A stretch of 11,232 bases of DNA from Planctomycetes bacterium UBA1662 (GTDB lineage Bacteria > Planctomycetota > UBA8108), in NCBI GenBank assembly GCA_002320775.1, contig DCKY01000087.1, positions 1 to 11,232 on the forward strand, written 5' to 3'. A program made the position numbers and the translations under genes. The notes beneath the pieces were generated by a model. It was not told the DNA's origin and made no database searches. It saw only the letters and a program-made list of their open reading frames with translations. Shown piece after piece: positions 1 through 7,901 of the stretch. How positions within the stretch are numbered: the first letter of the stretch is position 1; each line of letters opens with the position of its first letter.

Positions 1-1
1 C

Positions 2-3000
2 AAGTTTACGCCCGAGCAGATCGGTTTTTTTGAGAAGGAAGTTCAGCCGGTTCTCGAGAATCGCTGTTATAAGTGCCATGGGGATCGCAAGAAGGTAAAA
101 GGCAGCCTGCGCCTGATCTCACGCGCCAGCGTGCTGAAGGGTGGAGTCATTGGTCCCGCCGTTCATCTTGAAAATCCGGATAACAGCCTGATCCTCAAGA
201 TGATTTCCTACAAGGATGACGAGCACCAGATGCCTCCTAAGGGGAAGCTTCCCCAGGCCGAGATCGATCTGCTCACCCGCTGGGTGAAGATGGGGCTTCC
301 CTGGACTCCGGGGAAGGGGCCGGCCGTAGGTGAGACGGAGGAAAAGGCTCCCTTCGGAATTACAGCAGAGGATCGTTCCTGGTGGGCCTGGAAAAAGATA
401 GCGAAGCCAGTGGTCCCGGCGGTCAAGAACCGCAGCTGGGTTAAGAACCCGATCGACGCGTTCATTCTCTCGAAGCTGGAGAAGCAGGGGCTCAGTCCCG
501 CGCCTCCGGCGAGTAAGGAGACCCTGGCCCGCAGAGCCTATTTTAACCTGATTGGATTGCCGCCGACCCCCGCCGAGGTCAAGGCGTTCCAGGATGACAA
601 GTCGCCCGACGCATGGGAGAACCTGATCGACAGGCTGCTCGAGTCCAGGCACTACGGTGAAAAATGGGCTAGGCACTGGCTTGACCTGGTACGGTTCGCG
701 GAGACCCATGGCTATGAGCGCGACAACAATAAGGCGCATGCCTGGAGATACCGGGACTACGTCATCAAGTCTTTTAACGAGGACAAGCCCTACGACCGTT
801 TCGTTATGGAGCAGCTCGCCGGTGATGAGCTGGACAATGTAGATGCGGACAGCATCTCAGCCACCGGTTTTTATCGTCTTGGAATCTGGAATGATGAGCC
901 AGCCGACAGGTTGCTGGCCAAATATGATGTGCTTGACGGTGTGCTGTCGACGACCACCCAGGTGGTCATGGGCATGACGGTTGGTTGTGCCCGCTGCCAT
1001 GACCACAAGAAGGACCCGATTCCGCAGGCGGACTATTACCGCCTGCTCGCATTCTTCCAGGATGTGACCAATATGAACGACCGCTCGACGCGCAAGGTCA
1101 TGGACAATGTCGAGAGCGAGAAGCTCAAGGCTGAGCTGGCGAAAAAAGAGGCTGTCGAAAACGGGCTCTACAACCAGATCTTCCAGATTGAAGAGAATTT
1201 CAAGCTGGCCCTCATGAAAAAGGATGGCCTCAAGACGGCCGCGGGCGTGCGGGTGCCTGATCTCGTCGAGCTCTCCTTCAAGTTCTATCGGGACACCTGG
1301 AAAAAGCTTCCGGATTTTGACCTCATCAAGCATGAGGCCGAGGGAAAGCTGGCTGATGGATTTCTTTCGCTGAGGCCGGCTTCGCGTAAGCACGCTATCG
1401 GGTTGGTTTTTGAAGGTAAACTGCGGGTTCCCGCCGATGGAAAATACTCCTTTAAGTTGGCTTCAACAGCGGGCCTCCGTCTCCTGGTTGGCGGCAAGAA
1501 GGTCTTCGAGGCTGACGGGGCAGGCTCGCATTCCGGAGATGCAGCGGCTGATTTGAAGGCCGGGCTCAGGGACGTTCGCCTCGAATATTTCAACGCTTAC
1601 GAAGAGCCCCGTCTTTCAGTTCTGTGGTCGGGCCCCGGCTTTACCGATCGCGGGCTCACGCTGACCAAGGCGCAGGAATCGACCATCATTGGCACGTCGA
1701 AAAAAGATGCCCAGCGCTGGTCCTATACTCTCAAGAAGCCCGCTGGCGGCTGGGCACGGCCCGGGTACAAGACCAAGGGGTGGAAAAAAGGCCCCGGCGG
1801 CTTTGGCACCAACGGCACGCCGGGAGCGGTGGTGCGGACCGAGTGGAAGACTCCTGGTATCTGGCTGCGTAAAGAGTTCACTCTCGATCGCCTGCCGGGA
1901 ACACTATTTCTCGATATCTGCCACGACGAAGATGCCGAGGTGTATATCAACGGAGCCCTGGTCAAGAAGCTCTCCGGTCAGAGGAAGGACTACATTTCTT
2001 TCAGCCTTCCCCAGGCGGCTGTTAAGGCTCTCGGGGTCGGCCTGAACACCATCGCTGTTCATTGCAAGCAGACCGGCGGCGGACAGTATATCGATGTGGG
2101 TCTGCGGGCCGGGAAGTTCACCGGTGAAGATATCGCCTCGCTCATCAAGCGACGTGGAGAGGAGCTGATCGGCGGCGCGAACAGGAAGCTCTATGACGAG
2201 CTTCGGGCGAAGCTCCAGGACAGCAAGGCCCGCGGGGTTGTACAGACGACCAAGTCTACCAGCTACGACACCATGGCCGTTGCCGAGAAGGGGAGGTCTC
2301 CTACCCATATCCTGCTCAGGGGAAATCCTCACATCCAGGGTAAGAAGGTTGAGCCCGGCTTCCCGGAAGTTTTAACCTCGGTCGCGCCGCGAATAACCCA
2401 GAGACCGAACTCGCAGACCTCGGGCAAGAGAAGGGCCCTGGCCGAGTGGCTGGTCAGTAAAGACAATCCGACGAGCTCTCGAGCGATCGCCAACCGGCTC
2501 TGGCAGTTCCACTTTGGCAGGGGGATCTGTCCTACTCCGAGCGACTTTGGAAAGTTGGGCCAGCTGCCGACTCACCCGGAGCTTCTTGACTGGTTGGCCG
2601 TTGAGATGGTTAACCGCGGCTGGAAGCTGAAAACCTTCCACAAGCTGCTGATGACATCCAATGCCTACATGATGTCTTCGAAGTCGGTGCCGAAGGCCCT
2701 GGCCGCGGACCCCGCTAATAATCTCTTCTGGCGCTTCAATATGCGGAGATTGTCGGCCGAGGAGATTCGGGACTCGATTCTCAAGGTGAATGGGACGCTC
2801 AACCCGAAATACCTGGGGGCAAGTTTTTATCCCGAGGTGCCCCGCGAGGTCCTGCAGACCTCATCCCGCCCCGGCGGTGTCTGGCGGAAGTCTTCGCCTG
2901 AGGAGCAGAGACGGCGCAGCGTTTATATCTTCATCAAACGCTCCCTGATACCTCCGATGCTCTCGACCCATGATCTGGCGGATACGGACTCCAGCTGCGC

Positions 3001-3301
3001 CTCGCGGTTCACCACAACGGTACCAACCCAGGCTCTGACCATGCTGAACAGCAAGTTCCTCAACGACCAGGCTGGTGTGTTCGCCGCCTATTTGCAGAAG
3101 GAATTCGGTGACGATGCCCGAGGCAAAATCAGTGCGGCCCTCAACCGTGTCTTCTGCCGGAAGCCGGTGAAGAACGAGGTCGATAAATGCATCAAGTTGA
3201 TCAATGACTTCCAGGTGAAAGATAAGCTGACTTCTGAGCAGGCATTCAAGTATTTTTGCCTGCTGGCTCTCAATCTAAATGAATTCGTATACCTCGACTG
3301 A
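2..3301 (+). CDS. PSD1-type planctomycete cytochrome protein (PSCyt1-DUF1549-PA14-jelly roll-DUF1553), 5'-truncated
   Basis: The reading frame is open from base 2, so the gene begins outside the window; 1,099 residues are visible and the first internal ATG (131) is not the start. Visible domains in order: a PSCyt1 heme domain with CYKCH at residues 22-26 (bases 65-79); DUF1549/PSCyt2 at about 124-358, ending in the family signature CARCHDHK (from residue 329, bases 986-1009); a short Lys/Glu-rich, probably coiled-coil linker; a PA14-like beta domain at about 425-547; a beta-galactosidase-type jelly roll at about 565-705, with the typical 'DEDAEVYINGALV' and 'GLNTIAVHC' segments; and DUF1553/PSD1 at about 800-1090. 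This family is exported, and the missing N-terminus should hold a signal peptide. Its reaction is not known; the first CxxCH predicts covalent heme c, while heme binding by the second is uncertain. It is followed after 17 bases by a DUF1501 gene, the usual partner. Family assignment is firm, function is open. Confidence 0.95.
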   Translation, partial: KFTPEQIGFFEKEVQPVLENRCYKCHGDRKKVKGSLRLISRASVLKGGVIGPAVHLENPDNSLILKMISYKDDEHQMPPKGKLPQAEIDLLTRWVKMGLPWTPGKGPAVGETEEKAPFGITAEDRSWWAWKKIAKPVVPAVKNRSWVKNPIDAFILSKLEKQGLSPAPPASKETLARRAYFNLIGLPPTPAEVKAFQDDKSPDAWENLIDRLLESRHYGEKWARHWLDLVRFAETHGYERDNNKAHAWRYRDYVIKSFNEDKPYDRFVMEQLAGDELDNVDADSISATGFYRLGIWNDEPADRLLAKYDVLDGVLSTTTQVVMGMTVGCARCHDHKKDPIPQADYYRLLAFFQDVTNMNDRSTRKVMDNVESEKLKAELAKKEAVENGLYNQIFQIEENFKLALMKKDGLKTAAGVRVPDLVELSFKFYRDTWKKLPDFDLIKHEAEGKLADGFLSLRPASRKHAIGLVFEGKLRVPADGKYSFKLASTAGLRLLVGGKKVFEADGAGSHSGDAAADLKAGLRDVRLEYFNAYEEPRLSVLWSGPGFTDRGLTLTKAQESTIIGTSKKDAQRWSYTLKKPAGGWARPGYKTKGWKKGPGGFGTNGTPGAVVRTEWKTPGIWLRKEFTLDRLPGTLFLDICHDEDAEVYINGALVKKLSGQRKDYISFSLPQAAVKALGVGLNTIAVHCKQTGGGQYIDVGLRAGKFTGEDIASLIKRRGEELIGGANRKLYDELRAKLQDSKARGVVQTTKSTSYDTMAVAEKGRSPTHILLRGNPHIQGKKVEPGFPEVLTSVAPRITQRPNSQTSGKRRALAEWLVSKDNPTSSRAIANRLWQFHFGRGICPTPSDFGKLGQLPTHPELLDWLAVEMVNRGWKLKTFHKLLMTSNAYMMSSKSVPKALAADPANNLFWRFNMRRLSAEEIRDSILKVNGTLNPKYLGASFYPEVPREVLQTSSRPGGVWRKSSPEEQRRRSVYIFIKRSLIPPMLSTHDLADTDSSCASRFTTTVPTQALTMLNSKFLNDQAGVFAAYLQKEFGDDARGKISAALNRVFCRKPVKNEVDKCIKLINDFQVKDKLTSEQAFKYFCLLALNLNEFVYLD

Positions 3302-3305
3302 GGAG
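3300..3305 (+). promoter_or_regulatory. Shine-Dalgarno for the DUF1501 gene
   Basis: GAGGAG overlaps the TGA stop of the upstream PSD1-type gene and lies 13 bases before the ATG at 3319. That spacing is longer than usual, but no better in-frame start is nearer; an ATG at 3331 is the only close alternative. The arrangement suggests co-translation of the pair. Confidence 0.55.
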
Positions 3306-3318
3306 TGAAACTATAAGT

Positions 3319-4800
3319 ATGAGCAATTCAATGAACAGGCATGGCGGCGGAAACCAATTCTGTGGGCGGACTCGCCGGGAATTTCTTTGGCAGACCGGTG
3401 GTGGGTTTACGGGTACCGCCCTTGCGGGCCTGCTTGGCAGCAACTTCTTTGCCGACCAGACGGTGGCGGCCGATGGGGTGAGCAAGTTCGAGAACCCTCT
3501 TTCGGTCAAACAGCCGCACTTTAAACCAAAAGCGAAGAACGTCATCTTCCTCTTCATGTATGGCGGTCCCAGCCAGGTCGACACCTTCGACTACAAACCG
3601 GATCTCTATCCTCTTGATGGAAAGACTATCGAGGTCAAGACCTTTGGCCGTGGAGGCCGAAAGAACAAGGGGAGGGTTGTTGGTCCCAAGTGGAAATTCA
3701 AACGCTACGGTAAATGCGGCAAGATGGTCTCCGATCTTTTTCCCCACCTGGGAACCTGTGTCGATGACATCGGCTTCATCCATTCGATGTACGCCGACTC
3801 TCCGCTGCACGGTTCAGCGCTGCTGAACATGAACTCCGGTCGTGTCCTCAGTGGCAACCCCTGTCTCGGCACCTGGGCGACCTACGGTCTCGGCAGCGAG
3901 AACCAGAACCTGCCGGGCTTCGTTGTCATGCTCAGCAGGAAAGGCGGCCCCATCAGCGGCGCGAAGAACTGGACAAGCGGTTATATGCCGGCCTCCTACC
4001 AGGGTACTGTTGTCAAGGCTACCGGAACTCCGATCCTGGATCTCGCCATGCCCTCTGGGATGACCAAGAATGTTCAACGGCGCCTGCTTGATAATCTCAA
4101 TGAAATCAACTCGGCGCATTATGCTCAGCATCCAACCAACTCAAATCTGGCGGCAAGGATCGCGAGCTATGAGCTCGCCTTCAACATGCAGAAGCACGCA
4201 CCTGAGGCGGTTGATTTCGACCAGGAGACCGATGCGACCCGAGACCTCTACGGTATCGATGGGTCCAGGACGGATGACTTCGGTCGCAAGTGCCTGCTGG
4301 CGCGGAGACTTGTCGAGCGTGGCGTTCGCTTTATCCAGGTCTACTCCGGCGGTGCGCATAATGATGACAATTGGGATGCCCATGGCAGCCTGGAGCGTAA
4401 CCATGGAATCCATGCCGGCAATACCGACAAGCCCATCGCTGGATTGATCAAGGATCTCAAGCAGCGCGGGATGCTCGATGAGACCCTGATCGTCTGGGGC
4501 GGCGAGTTCGGCCGCCAGCCAACGGCTGAGTATGGCAAAGGCACCGGTCGCGACCACAACTCCTACGGCTTCACGATGTTCATGGCCGGTGGAGGGATCA
4601 AGGGCGGAGTCAGTGTCGGAAAGACTGATGAGCTTGGAGCCCACGCTATCGAGGACCGATTCGACGTCAAGAACCTCCATGCGACAATATTGACGCAGCT
4701 GGGGCTTGATCCGAACCGGCTGAGCTTCTTCTACAACGGCCTTGATCAGAAGCTCGTTGGAGTTGAGGGAGCCGAGCCGATTCACCAGCTCATCGCCTGA
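3319..4800 (+). CDS. DUF1501 family protein with Tat signal
   Basis: Complete 493-residue member of the DUF1501 family, which is related to the alkaline phosphatase/sulfatase fold. The N-terminus carries a twin-arginine signal: RTRREFL with the RR at residues 19-20, followed by a Gly/Ala/Leu-rich hydrophobic stretch and a probable cleavage site near VAADG, so the protein is exported folded. Family hallmarks are 'VIFLFMYGGPSQVDTFD' (residues 75-91), 'LHGSALLNMNSG', 'GTWATYGLGSENQNLPGF', 'GGEFGRQP' (394-401) and 'GRDHN' (410-414). The last two, rich in Asp, His and Glu, are consistent with a metal site by analogy to alkaline phosphatases, though no activity is established for the family. It sits 17 bases behind the PSD1-type cytochrome gene, the pairing commonly seen in planctomycetes and verrucomicrobia. 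Full family length with no obvious missing motif. Confidence 0.95.
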   Translation: MSNSMNRHGGGNQFCGRTRREFLWQTGGGFTGTALAGLLGSNFFADQTVAADGVSKFENPLSVKQPHFKPKAKNVIFLFMYGGPSQVDTFDYKPDLYPLDGKTIEVKTFGRGGRKNKGRVVGPKWKFKRYGKCGKMVSDLFPHLGTCVDDIGFIHSMYADSPLHGSALLNMNSGRVLSGNPCLGTWATYGLGSENQNLPGFVVMLSRKGGPISGAKNWTSGYMPASYQGTVVKATGTPILDLAMPSGMTKNVQRRLLDNLNEINSAHYAQHPTNSNLAARIASYELAFNMQKHAPEAVDFDQETDATRDLYGIDGSRTDDFGRKCLLARRLVERGVRFIQVYSGGAHNDDNWDAHGSLERNHGIHAGNTDKPIAGLIKDLKQRGMLDETLIVWGGEFGRQPTAEYGKGTGRDHNSYGFTMFMAGGGIKGGVSVGKTDELGAHAIEDRFDVKNLHATILTQLGLDPNRLSFFYNGLDQKLVGVEGAEPIHQLIA

Positions 4801-4804
4801 GGGA
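4799..4804 (+). promoter_or_regulatory. Shine-Dalgarno deciding the DUF418 start
   Basis: GAGGGA overlaps the TGA stop of the DUF1501 gene and is 9 bases upstream of an in-frame GTG at 4814. This favours GTG 4814 over the ATG at 4742, which would overlap the upstream gene by 59 bases and add 24 polar residues with no family counterpart. Confidence 0.6.
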
Positions 4805-4813
4805 CCGCAGCTG

Positions 4814-5941
4814 GTGGATAGATCCAAGGAAGGCGCCGCGGTCTCGTCCGAGCGCCTTCACGCCTATGATATTGCCCGGGGGTTAGCTTTCCTGGGGATG
4901 GTCGTTGTCAACTACAGGATCCTGCTGTCTGGTCTCGATCCAGTCGGGCCGGATTGGCTGAATGGCCTTACCGCCGCCTTCACCGGAAGAGCGGCCGCGC
5001 TCTTCGTGGTCGTCGCCGGGGCGGGGATCTCCCTGATGGCGTCTCGGGCGAAGGAGAAAGACGCCGGTCTCGCCGCCTTTCGTTTCACCCTCTGCAAACG
5101 GGCCCTCTTCCTGGTGGCGCTGGGCTATGGCTGGGTGGAGCTGTGGCCTGGGGACATCCTTCATTTCTATGGATTCTATTTTCTTTTTGCGGCGGCTTTT
5201 GTCTCCCTGCCGGGGAGGTGGTTGTGGGTTCTCGCGGGCTGGTCGGTCGCCGGCTTCACCATGCTCTACCTCGCCGGTGGCTTCTGGGATGAGTGGGACC
5301 TGGACACCCTCGAGTACAGGAACTTCTGGGAACCCTGGCAGCTGGTCAAAAACCTGGTGTTTAACGGATGGCATCCTCTCCTTCCCTGGCTGGGCTTTCT
5401 TCTTGCCGGGATGTGGGTCGGGCGACTGGATCTTGAAAACCGCCGAACGAGCCTGCGGGTCCTGGTGATCTCTCTGCAGCTTGCGGCCTGCAGCTACCTC
5501 CTCTCCTGGTTTCTGGATGGCGCCTTTGCGAAGAAACCGGGTCTCGCTCGCCTGGATGGATTTATCATGGAATTTCATGAACTGGTGAAGGCGGAGAGCC
5601 TTCCTCCTGCTCCGCTCTATGTTCTCTCCGCCGGCGGCGTGGCCTTCAGCGTTGTGGCGCTGTGCTTCCTGGTCTGCAGTTCGGCCCGCATGAAAAAAAT
5701 TCTCCACCCTCTTGCCTGCGCCGGGCGCATGGCCCTGACCCTCTACATCTCCCATGTCTTTGTCTCTTTCTTTATCATCGGGGACCAGCTCGAAGAGGGG
5801 AAATTGGGTAGTATGGAGTTGACGGAGTCTGCGTCATGGATTGTCGCGGTCTGGGTGGTGTCTCTTCTTGTCGCCACCGCCTGGCTTCGTTTTTTTCGGC
5901 GCGGCCCACTGGAGTCGGTGATGCGCTTTTTGACTGGCTGA
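4814..5941 (+). CDS. DUF418 family multi-pass membrane protein
   Basis: A 375-residue integral membrane protein, read from GTG 4814 on the basis of the ribosome site at 4799-4804; an ATG at 4742 would give 399 residues. The N-terminus 'RLHAYDIARGLAFLGMVVVN' is the typical opening of DUF418/YeiB-type proteins. Other family marks are 'GDILHFYG', 'HPLLPWLGFLLAGMWVGR', 'GRMALTLYISH' and the C-terminal 'RRGPLESVMRFL'. About nine or ten hydrophobic helices are visible. DUF418 proteins resemble membrane acyltransferases in fold and topology, so acyl transfer to an exported substrate is a reasonable guess, but no substrate is known. Only 13 bases separate it from the DUF1501 gene, which suggests cotranscription with the exported pair upstream. 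Confidence 0.85.
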   Translation: MDRSKEGAAVSSERLHAYDIARGLAFLGMVVVNYRILLSGLDPVGPDWLNGLTAAFTGRAAALFVVVAGAGISLMASRAKEKDAGLAAFRFTLCKRALFLVALGYGWVELWPGDILHFYGFYFLFAAAFVSLPGRWLWVLAGWSVAGFTMLYLAGGFWDEWDLDTLEYRNFWEPWQLVKNLVFNGWHPLLPWLGFLLAGMWVGRLDLENRRTSLRVLVISLQLAACSYLLSWFLDGAFAKKPGLARLDGFIMEFHELVKAESLPPAPLYVLSAGGVAFSVVALCFLVCSSARMKKILHPLACAGRMALTLYISHVFVSFFIIGDQLEEGKLGSMELTESASWIVAVWVVSLLVATAWLRFFRRGPLESVMRFLTG

Positions 5942-5970
5942 GCGGCATGGGGCCGTGGATGCAGGCGGCC

Positions 5971-5980
5971 GAGGTAAAGG
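5971..5980 (+). promoter_or_regulatory. Shine-Dalgarno deciding the UxaB-like start
   Basis: The purine-rich stretch GAGGTAAAGG lies just before the tandem ATGATG at 5982-5987. Its GAGG is 7 bases from the first ATG. This favours ATG 5982 over the in-frame GTG at 5955, which has no comparable site. Confidence 0.6.
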
Positions 5981-5981
5981 C

Positions 5982-7103
5982 ATGATGAACGGACAGAAAG
6001 AGACCATCCTTCAATTTGGAGCCGGGAAATTTCTCAGGGCCTTCTTTGATCTCTTCGTGCAGGAGGCCGCCGAGGCGGGTGAGGACCCAGGGAAGGTGGT
6101 CGTAGTTCAGTCGACTTCGGGAAACCGTGTTGAAGAGCTGAACGCCGCCGGCTGTGCTTACCATGTGCTTCTGCGCGGGATCTGTGCTGGTGAGAGGATG
6201 GATGAGGCCAGGCGGGTTGAGAGCATCAGCAGGGCTCTGGTTGCAGGGGAGAGCTGGGATGAGGTGATTGAGTTGGCACGCTCGCCTGAGCTGCGGGTCG
6301 TGGTATCGAATACGACCGAGAAGGGATACGATGTCGATGAGTCAGATGGTCCCGACTCTTCTCCGCCGAATTCTTTTCCTGCCAAACTTCTACAGGTGCT
6401 GCTGGCACGTTTTGAGGCCTGCCTGCCGGGGCTGACAATTCTTCCCTGCGAGCTCATCGAACACAACGCCAGCAGGCTGCGGGGAATAGTGCTGGGGCTG
6501 GGCGAGCTCTGGGGGGCGGCTCCGGGTTTTCTCCGCTGGGCCGCAAGGGAATGCTCCTGGCACGAGAACCTGGTTGACCGGATTGTCACCGGGAGGCCCG
6601 AGGAGCATCCACTGCTCGATGATGATCCGCTGGTGGTGGCCTGTGAGCCGTTCGCTCTTTTCGCTATTGAGAAGGCGGATGGTGCGCTCGAGTTGTTTTC
6701 CCATCCGGCTATTCTGCCAGTCGATGATGTTACGCCGTACGCGTTGCGCAAGGTCAGAATCCTCAACGGAGCGCACACGGCATTGGTGGCAAAGGCTTTG
6801 CCGGCTGGATTTGAGACGGTGAGAGAAGCTGTGGAAGATCCGGATATCGGTTCCTGGTTGCGCGAACTTCTCTTTCAGGAGATAGTACCCACGGTTAGCG
6901 ATCGCGTGGAGGATGCGGAAGGTTTCGCCGGCGAGGTATTGGAGAGATTCCGGAATCCGTTTGTCGAGCATCGCCTTGAGGATATCGCTCTTCATCACGA
7001 GGAAAAACTTCAGACACGGCTGCTTCCGACCCGGGAGGAATATGCTGAACAAAGGGGTGAGGATCCGGTTATCCTGTCGGAAATTATCGGGAGCCAAGAC
7101 TGA
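5982..7103 (+). CDS. UxaB-like tagaturonate reductase / mannitol dehydrogenase family, short C-terminus
   Basis: A 373-residue polyol-specific long-chain dehydrogenase most like tagaturonate reductase (altronate oxidoreductase), which interconverts D-tagaturonate and D-altronate with NAD(H) in the cytoplasm during hexuronate catabolism. Evidence: Rossmann start 'ILQFGAGKFLRAF' (residues 9-21), 'VVVSNTTEKGY', 'LPCELIEHNASRLRGIVL', 'LVDRIVTG', and 'KVRILNGAHTALV' with the family catalytic K-x4-N-x2-H as Lys257, Asn262, His265. 'FRNPFVEHRLEDIAL' and 'KLQTRLLPT' also match UxaB. E. coli UxaB is about 483 residues; this protein ends soon after 'RLLPT', so roughly the last 100 residues are absent. 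The stop lies three bases before the thyA ATG. No other hexuronate genes are visible, so the true substrate may differ. Family confident, exact reaction moderate. Confidence 0.8.
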   Translation: MMNGQKETILQFGAGKFLRAFFDLFVQEAAEAGEDPGKVVVVQSTSGNRVEELNAAGCAYHVLLRGICAGERMDEARRVESISRALVAGESWDEVIELARSPELRVVVSNTTEKGYDVDESDGPDSSPPNSFPAKLLQVLLARFEACLPGLTILPCELIEHNASRLRGIVLGLGELWGAAPGFLRWAARECSWHENLVDRIVTGRPEEHPLLDDDPLVVACEPFALFAIEKADGALELFSHPAILPVDDVTPYALRKVRILNGAHTALVAKALPAGFETVREAVEDPDIGSWLRELLFQEIVPTVSDRVEDAEGFAGEVLERFRNPFVEHRLEDIALHHEEKLQTRLLPTREEYAEQRGEDPVILSEIIGSQD

Positions 7104-7106
7104 TTG

Positions 7107-7901
7107 ATGCGACAGTATCTGGACCTTTTGAATCGTATTTTTGATGAGGGCGTCGAAAAGGGCGACCGCACCGGGACCGGGACCACCAGTGTCTTCGGGC
7201 ATCAGCTGCGTTTCGATCTGGCCGAGGGTTTTCCCCTCCTGACCACGAAGAAGCTGCATCTGCGCTCGATCATTCACGAGCTGCTGTGGTTTCTCCAGGG
7301 GGATACGAACACCGCCTATCTCAAGGAGAACGGTGTCGGGATCTGGGATGAGTGGGCTGATGAGGAAGGTAACCTCGGCCCGGTCTACGGACACCAGTGG
7401 CGTTCCTGGGGGACTCCCGATGGAGGGACTATTGACCAGGTTTCGCAGCTGATTGAGCAGATCAGGGAAACCCCGGATTCACGCCGACTCATCGTGAGCG
7501 CCTGGAATGTCGGGGAGCTGGAGTCCATGGCTCTTCCCCCCTGCCACCTTCTCTACCAGTTTTATGTGGCGGAAGGAAAGCTCTCCTGCCAGCTCTACCA
7601 GAGAAGCGCTGATGTCTTTCTGGGGGTTCCCTTCAATATAGCCAGCTATTCGCTGCTCCTGCTGATGGTGGCTCAGGTTACCGGGCTTGAGCCGGGCGAT
7701 TTCGTTCACACTTTTGGAGATGTTCACCTCTACTCGAACCATATCGAGCAGGCCAGGTTGCAGCTCTCGCGGGAGCCGAGGGAGCTGCCGGGCATGAAAT
7801 TGAACAGTGAGATAGATGACATCTTCGCTTTCCGGTTTGAAGATTTCCAACTCGAGGACTACGACCCGCATCCGCATATTAAGGCTCCGGTCGCGGTATG
7901 A
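7107..7901 (+). CDS. thyA: Thymidylate synthase
   Basis: Cytoplasmic enzyme that methylates dUMP to dTMP using 5,10-methylenetetrahydrofolate and releases dihydrofolate. From ATG 7107 the product is 264 residues, the same length as E. coli ThyA, and the catalytic cysteine in 'LPPCH' falls at residue 146 (codon 7542-7544), again as in E. coli. Other hallmarks: 'GDRTGTGTTSVFG' near the start, 'ELLWFLQGDTN', 'GPVYGHQWRSW', the 'DSRRLIVSAWN' phosphate-binding segment, 'QRSADVFLGVPFNIASY', and 'HTFGDVHLYSNH'. A TTG at 7104 directly before the ATG is a less likely start. A weak GGGAG at 7089-7093 is 13 bases upstream. The gene follows the UxaB-like gene after three bases and overlaps folA by four, implying one transcript and coupled translation. 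This is the folate-dependent ThyA type, not flavin-dependent ThyX. Confidence 0.98.
   Translation: MRQYLDLLNRIFDEGVEKGDRTGTGTTSVFGHQLRFDLAEGFPLLTTKKLHLRSIIHELLWFLQGDTNTAYLKENGVGIWDEWADEEGNLGPVYGHQWRSWGTPDGGTIDQVSQLIEQIRETPDSRRLIVSAWNVGELESMALPPCHLLYQFYVAEGKLSCQLYQRSADVFLGVPFNIASYSLLLLMVAQVTGLEPGDFVHTFGDVHLYSNHIEQARLQLSREPRELPGMKLNSEIDDIFAFRFEDFQLEDYDPHPHIKAPVAV

Noticed and set aside
4498..4516. GGCGGC...GCCGCC hairpin in the DUF1501 gene
   Set aside because: It encodes the conserved family motif GGEFGRQ; the symmetry follows from Gly and Arg codon choice.
4742..4813. Upstream ATG start for the DUF418 protein
   Set aside because: It would overlap the DUF1501 gene by 59 bases and add a polar segment not expected before the family N-terminus; the GTG at 4814 has a well-placed ribosome site.
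4883..5755. A 290-codon open frame on the - strand opposite the DUF418 gene
   Set aside because: Low-complexity Arg/Glu/Pro/Gly composition, no recognisable domain, and it lies fully inside a well-supported membrane protein gene; a typical antisense frame of GC-rich coding DNA.
6390..7394. A 334-codon open frame on the - strand across the UxaB-like gene and thyA
   Set aside because: It spans the junction of two well-supported genes, shows no family motif, and can be explained by codon bias on the + strand.
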